A stretch of 28,069 bases of DNA from Eubacteriales Family XIII. Incertae Sedis bacterium (GTDB lineage: Bacteria > Bacillota > Clostridia > Peptostreptococcales > Anaerovoracaceae), in NCBI GenBank assembly GCA_031255695.1, contig JAIRSA010000142.1:1-28069 (forward strand), given 5' to 3'. The stretch's first letter is position 1. Every line of letters starts with the position of its first letter. Under the pieces are notes generated by a model, which did no database searches, had not been told where the DNA came from, and saw nothing but the letters and a program-made list of their open reading frames with translations. The translations under genes were made by a program, and so were the position numbers. Shown here piece after piece: positions 24,755-28,069 of this stretch.

Positions 24755-26140
24755 ATGAAGGTACTTATAGTTGGCGGAGGCGGGCGCGAGCACGCGATCG
24801 CATGGAAGCTGAGGCAGAGCCCGAAACTGACGGAGCTGTACTGCGCCCCCGGCAATGCGGGGATCGCTTCAGTTGCGGAATGTGTGGACATAGAGGCGGA
24901 GGATCTTGAAGGCATCGTCGCTTTCGCGGCGGGGAACAAGATGGATCTTGTGGTGATCGGGCCGGAGGTCCCGCTGGCAATGGGGCTGACCGATATGCTT
25001 CAGGCCGAGGGGATCAGGGTCTTCGGGCCGAACAAGAAGTGTGCGCAGCTTGAGGCGAGCAAGTCATTCACCAAGGCCTTCCTTGAGCGGCACCACATCC
25101 CCACTGCCAAGCATAGGGAGTTCTACGACAAGGAAGATCTGATGGAGCATATCGGCCAGTTCGGCTTCCCCATGGTGCTCAAGGCTGACGGGCTTGCCGC
25201 CGGCAAGGGGGTGGTCATCGCCATGAATGCGGCGGAGGCCGAAAAGGCGATCGAGGACATGATGGGCAAGCGGGTATTCGGGGCCGCTGCGGACACCGTG
25301 CTCGTCGAAGAGTACCTGGAAGGCGTGGAGGCCTCGATGCTGTGCTTCGTGGACGGGAGCACCATAGTGCCCATGGAGTCGGCGCAGGACTACAAGCGGG
25401 TCTATGACGGCGATCTAGGGCCGAACACGGGGGGCATGGGGACATATTCCCCCAGCCTGGTATTCAGCGAAGAGCTTGAGGACCAGATACGGGAGCGCAT
25501 ATTGGCGCCGGTATATGAGGGATTCAAGGCGGACGGGCTGGATTTCAGAGGGGTCCTGTTCATAGGTCTGATGATCACGGAGGAAGGCCCCAAGGTAATA
25601 GAGTTCAACAACAGGTTCGGCGATCCTGAGACGCAGGCTGTGCTGCCCAGGCTGCAGAACGACCTGCTTGAGATATTCATGGCCGTAACCCGTGACCGGC
25701 TGGCAGAGCACACGCTGCGCTGGAGCGCCGAGCGCTCGGTCTGCGTCGTGCTTGCTTCAGGCGGCTATCCGGGCATATACGAAAAGGGCCGGCCCATAAC
25801 AGGGCTGGACACCCTGGACAGCGACATCCTAGTCTTCCACGCGGGGACAAGGGCCGTGCCGGGGGCAGAGGCCGCAGCGGGGGCGGACATCGCATCGGCA
25901 GCCGAGGCCGCAACGGGGCATGGCGCGGAGGCTGTGCCGGGGGCAGAGGCCGCAACGGGGCATGGCGCCGCGCTTGGGGCGGACATCGTGACATCCGGAG
26001 GCAGGGTGCTCGGCGTCACGGCATTGGCCGCTACCAACGAGGAAGCCCGCGAAAAAGCGTACAGGAATGTAGAGAAGATCCATTTCGAAGGCGCACATTT
26101 CAGATACGATATAGGGCGCGTAGACAGCCCGCGCCCCTGA
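24755..26140 (+). CDS. purD: Phosphoribosylamine-glycine ligase (GAR synthetase) with repeat insertion
   Basis: 461 aa; the family norm is about 420. ATP-grasp enzyme joining phosphoribosylamine and glycine. Seen: KVLIVGGGGREHAIAWKL, VVIGPEVPLAMGLTD, FGPNKKCAQLEASKSFTK, VLKADGLAAGKGV, NTGGMGTYSP, and VIEFNNRFGDPETQAVLP with metal ligands. The excess length is one insert at residues 367-410, between VFHAGTR and IVTSGGRVLGVTA, where relatives have about six residues. The insert is Ala/Gly/Glu-rich and internally repetitive (VPGAEAA, ATGHGA). The flanking C-terminal domain is intact, so the enzyme is probably functional, with the insert as a surface loop. Start ATG 24755, GGAGG at 24745-24749. 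Last gene of the operon. Confidence 0.96.
   Translation: MKVLIVGGGGREHAIAWKLRQSPKLTELYCAPGNAGIASVAECVDIEAEDLEGIVAFAAGNKMDLVVIGPEVPLAMGLTDMLQAEGIRVFGPNKKCAQLEASKSFTKAFLERHHIPTAKHREFYDKEDLMEHIGQFGFPMVLKADGLAAGKGVVIAMNAAEAEKAIEDMMGKRVFGAAADTVLVEEYLEGVEASMLCFVDGSTIVPMESAQDYKRVYDGDLGPNTGGMGTYSPSLVFSEELEDQIRERILAPVYEGFKADGLDFRGVLFIGLMITEEGPKVIEFNNRFGDPETQAVLPRLQNDLLEIFMAVTRDRLAEHTLRWSAERSVCVVLASGGYPGIYEKGRPITGLDTLDSDILVFHAGTRAVPGAEAAAGADIASAAEAATGHGAEAVPGAEAATGHGAALGADIVTSGGRVLGVTALAATNEEAREKAYRNVEKIHFEGAHFRYDIGRVDSPRP
25853..25984 (+). repeat. In-frame tandem repeats inside purD
   Basis: Three overlapping duplications can be seen: 25853 matches 25931 (offset 78 bp, GTGCCGGGGGCAGAGGCCGC), 25904 matches 25946 (offset 42 bp, GAGGCCGCAACGGGGCATGG), and GGACATCG at 25885 matches 25981 (offset 96 bp). 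All offsets are multiples of three, so the reading frame is preserved. Confidence 0.9.
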
Positions 26141-26152
26141 AAGGGCACGGGC
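26127..26152 (+). terminator. Hairpin at the end of the purine operon
   Basis: Two stem blocks around one C/A mismatch: GCCCG (26127-26131) with CGGGC (26148-26152), and GCCC (26133-26136) with GGGC (26143-26146), loop CTGAAA. It overlaps the purD stop. It is followed by CCCTTCGTT without a long T-run, so termination is likely but not certain. Confidence 0.5.
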
Positions 26153-26172
26153 GCCCCTTCGTTAAACAAGCT

Positions 26173-26216
26173 CTTGGCAGTAGGTATCCCACGATACGGG
26201 AGACACCGAGCCCAAG
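26173..26216. other. Structured intergenic segment of unknown role
   Basis: An outer stem CTTGG (26173-26177) with CCAAG (26212-26216) encloses GGT-A-TCCC (26183-26190) facing GGGAGACACC (26198-26207). It lies between purD and the KAP gene. It could be part of the purD 3' end or a small RNA; no known RNA family is recognised. Confidence 0.25.
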
Positions 26217-26275
26217 GGCTATTTTATTTCAATATGGCAACAAGCGCCGCAGCTGTCCCCCACAGGAAAAAATGA

Positions 26276-26304
26276 TTGTTAATCGTCGCTATAAGTTGTA
26301 TAAT
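26276..26304 (+). promoter_or_regulatory. Promoter of the KAP NTPase gene
   Basis: TTGTTA (26276-26281), 17-bp spacer, TATAAT (26299-26304), within a distinct AT-rich patch (26265-26350). It predicts an mRNA leader of roughly 200 nt before the ATG at 26509; no structure is obvious in that leader. Confidence 0.6.
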
Positions 26305-26508
26305 AATTATAACAGTTGCATACTGGTTGATAGTTATAGTCATTGTATGGTCTGGGAATCTGGTGGTGGCATAGGGGTGCCGGCAGTGGACGCAGTGTAT
26401 GCAGCGGGCTGGCTGTGAGGCGATCAGCGGCCGAAGGTATTGGCTGCCGCCAACGGGCGGGGCAGGCAGCGAGCACATGCCCAAAATGGGGACATTGGGG
26501 GGAGCGAT

Positions 26509-27771
26509 ATGGGCAAGTGGATATATTCACAGGTGACATTCGAGAGGGACGACGTATTTAATAGGAAGCCTTTTGTAGAAAGCATAACGAAACTGATCAG
26601 CGAATGGGGCGAGGAGATATTCAGCGATAGCGACGCGCTGGCGATAAGCATCGACTCGCCGTGGGGGACCGGCAAGACCAGCCTCATATGCATGTGGGCA
26701 AACTACATCAAGGAATCGGTCAAATACAGGAATTACAAACTAGTATACTACAATGCGTGGCAGAACAACTATTTCGAAGACGCCTTCAGGCCATTGGTCT
26801 ACGAGCTGCAGGGCATAGACGAGGGGCCGCGGATTGAGGCATTCCGTAGGGCGAGCATCGAACTTGCGCAGGCGCTTGACATCAATGAGAGCAACTTGCT
26901 CAAACTTGTGGCGGCACATGCGCCGGGCGACGGGCACGCCTATTTCGAAGGCTTCAAGAAGATAAACCAGGCATGCGAGGATTTTGCCAAGTCGCTTGAA
27001 AAGCTGGTGCCGCACAACGGGAAGCTGCTGGTATTTGTGGACGAGCTGGACCGCTGCCGCCCGAACTTCGCCGTCTCCACACTGGAACTGATACGGCATT
27101 ACATGCAAGTGCCGGGGGTGGTATTCGTATTCGCCATGGATATTGCGCAGCTGACGCATCTGGTAAAAACCGTATACGGCTTCGACACTGACGCGTGGGG
27201 CTACCTGCGCCGGTTTTTCAATGTCAGCTTCAAAATGCCGCTGCCGGACACAGGCAAATACGTGGACAGCATGCTGTACAAGTCCATTAACAACAACGAC
27301 GGCCTCAAGGAGGTGCATTTCAGCCAACACATGGCGAAAATGTACGAATACTTCGATCTGAACATCCGGGACATCGAAAAGCTCACGACCAATTTCATCA
27401 TTTTCTATTCCATGAACAAGGTGGGGCGGGACCCGCTGAAGCCCAGGCTCCTGCTGCGGCTCACGATATATCTATATTTTATGATAATAAAGTACAGGTA
27501 TCCGGAGGTCTACAATGGGATAATGTGCCGGGAAGGCTACCGTATAGAAGGCGATCTGGTGGAAGGCGGCTATGTGCTCGCGCGGAAGTATTGCGGGCAT
27601 GGGGAAGTCAAGGACATGCTGCGGACATTGCAGGGCTGCAAGTTCTGGGACGAGGAAACAGGGCATGACTATATCGCCGAATACCTGTTGCCGGAAATCG
27701 CGCCCGATGCCAAGTGTGTCGGCGAGCATATCAGAGATGCGTTGGCCCTCTTCGCAGAAGTAGGTTGGTAA
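26509..27771 (+). CDS. KAP-family P-loop NTPase
   Basis: 420 aa. The KAP fold is seen from the Walker A segment SPWGTGKTSL (Lys56), the following MWANYIKE and YYNAWQNNYFEDAFRPLVYEL, and the Walker B block LLVFVDELDRCRPNFAVSTLELIRHYM with Asp178 and Glu179, then VVFVFAMDIAQL. The first Gly of the classical GxxxxGK loop is Ser50 here. The C-terminal half (YLRRFFNVSFKMPLPD onward) is alpha-helical and shows no convincing membrane span, whereas several KAP proteins have them. The start at 26509 follows GGGGGGAG; an in-frame upstream ATG at 26440 would add a basic, unrelated tail. KAP proteins include the phage-exclusion protein PifA of plasmid F, but most are uncharacterised, so function is open. 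A lone gene between the purine operon and a DHH phosphoesterase. Confidence 0.9.
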   Translation: MGKWIYSQVTFERDDVFNRKPFVESITKLISEWGEEIFSDSDALAISIDSPWGTGKTSLICMWANYIKESVKYRNYKLVYYNAWQNNYFEDAFRPLVYELQGIDEGPRIEAFRRASIELAQALDINESNLLKLVAAHAPGDGHAYFEGFKKINQACEDFAKSLEKLVPHNGKLLVFVDELDRCRPNFAVSTLELIRHYMQVPGVVFVFAMDIAQLTHLVKTVYGFDTDAWGYLRRFFNVSFKMPLPDTGKYVDSMLYKSINNNDGLKEVHFSQHMAKMYEYFDLNIRDIEKLTTNFIIFYSMNKVGRDPLKPRLLLRLTIYLYFMIIKYRYPEVYNGIMCREGYRIEGDLVEGGYVLARKYCGHGEVKDMLRTLQGCKFWDEETGHDYIAEYLLPEIAPDAKCVGEHIRDALALFAEVGW

Positions 27772-27773
27772 TA

Positions 27774-27821
27774 CTGTTCTCCGATTAGAATAAAGATGCC
27801 ACGTTTTTAATCGGAGAACAG
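27774..27821. terminator. Perfect 14-bp inverted repeat between convergent genes
   Basis: CTGTTCTCCGATTA (27774-27787) pairs perfectly with TAATCGGAGAACAG (27808-27821) around a 20-nt loop. It starts 2 bp after the KAP stop and ends 26 bp before the convergent phosphoesterase stop, the usual position of a shared bidirectional terminator. The T-run lies within the loop rather than after the stem, which is atypical. Confidence 0.5.
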
Positions 27822-27847
27822 CATGTGCCGCCGCGCCAGCCTGAGTG

Positions 27848-28069
27848 TCAGCCGTCGCTGTTTATCTTCGCCAGCAGTTCCCCGATGACGCGGCCGGCAT
27901 CATCATAGGCGACCTGGCAAGTCCCCACCTGGGGATGCCCGCCGCCGCCGTACTTGAGCATCAGCGCGCCGACATCGGTACTCGATGTGCGGTTCAGTAC
28001 ACTGTGGCCTACGGCTATGGGGCAGTTCTGCTTATTGCGCCCATCCACTATCCAAAGCGAGATATTCTG
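27848..28069 (-). CDS. DHH/DHHA1-family phosphoesterase, C-terminal end (5' part outside window)
   Basis: The minus-strand frame is open from the window edge to the stop at 27848, giving the last 73 residues. They contain SLWIVDGRNKQN, VGHSVLNRTSSTDVGALML and the DHHA1 glycine loop KYGGGGHPQVGTCQV, followed by a short acidic helix to the C-terminus. The family includes nanoRNase/pAp phosphatase (NrnA-like) and exopolyphosphatase-related proteins; the metal-binding DHH half is outside the window, so the substrate cannot be assigned. A GTG at 28046-28048 is inside the domain and is not the real start. Confidence 0.85.
   Translation of the reverse strand, partial: QNISLWIVDGRNKQNCPIAVGHSVLNRTSSTDVGALMLKYGGGGHPQVGTCQVAYDDAGRVIGELLAKINSDG

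Noticed and set aside
25853..25984. Frameshift or pseudogene in purD
   Set aside because: The frame remains open, repeat offsets are multiples of three, and the conserved C-terminal motifs resume correctly after the insert.

Overview
The window looks like a chromosomal segment from a GC-rich anaerobic member of the Clostridia/Firmicutes. Pointers are the long single-chain PurL with a built-in glutaminase domain, a BceAB-type exporter, S-layer-homology (SLH) proteins with short Gram-positive leaders, strong AGGAGG-like ribosome sites, a HypF hydrogenase-maturation gene, and a DHH phosphoesterase of clostridial type. No rRNA, tRNA, insertion sequence, prophage or CRISPR array was seen. Taxonomy is inferred from gene content only.

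Layout. 1-515 is the 3' end of hypF (+). On the minus strand, 659-5719 holds an AAA/DUF4143 ATPase with its own promoter, and upstream of it an operon bceA-like > bceB-like > traX-like. 5720-6740 is a long intergenic region between divergent operons with two separate tandem-repeat arrays. 6741-10849 is a three-gene sugar ABC transporter (chvE-mmsA-mmsB): lipoprotein binding protein, double ATPase and permease, ended by a 14-bp-stem terminator. 11200-13695 carries two SLH-domain exported proteins. 14112-15707 is an exported lytic transglycosylase with an Ala/Asp-rich insert, closed by a textbook terminator. 16018-26140 is a purine operon, purL-purE-purC-purM-purN-purH-purD, with purF missing from its expected place. 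26509-27771 is a KAP-family P-loop NTPase with its own promoter. 27848-28069 (-) is the C-terminus of a DHH/DHHA1 phosphoesterase, convergent with the KAP gene.

Functional logic. The purine genes cover most steps from PRA to IMP (GAR synthetase, GAR transformylase, FGAM synthase, AIR synthetase, NCAIR mutase, SAICAR synthetase, AICAR transformylase/IMP cyclohydrolase). The committed enzyme (PurF), PurB and PurK must come from elsewhere if the pathway is complete. The sugar transporter follows the usual pattern of a highly expressed binding protein, then a hairpin, then ATPase and permease. The SLH proteins and the transglycosylase form a cell-envelope block.

The most unusual property of the window is its repeat content. 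Most larger intergenic gaps carry their own private, imperfect, mostly GC-rich tandem duplication (units of about 16, 18, 37, 43, 70 and 89 bp). Similar in-frame expansions occur inside purD and, more loosely, the transglycosylase, and the 3' end of purN lies inside one such duplication. The purL leader is the most structured: two tandem copies of an 89/102-bp element with strong palindromes and recurring extended -10 promoter motifs.
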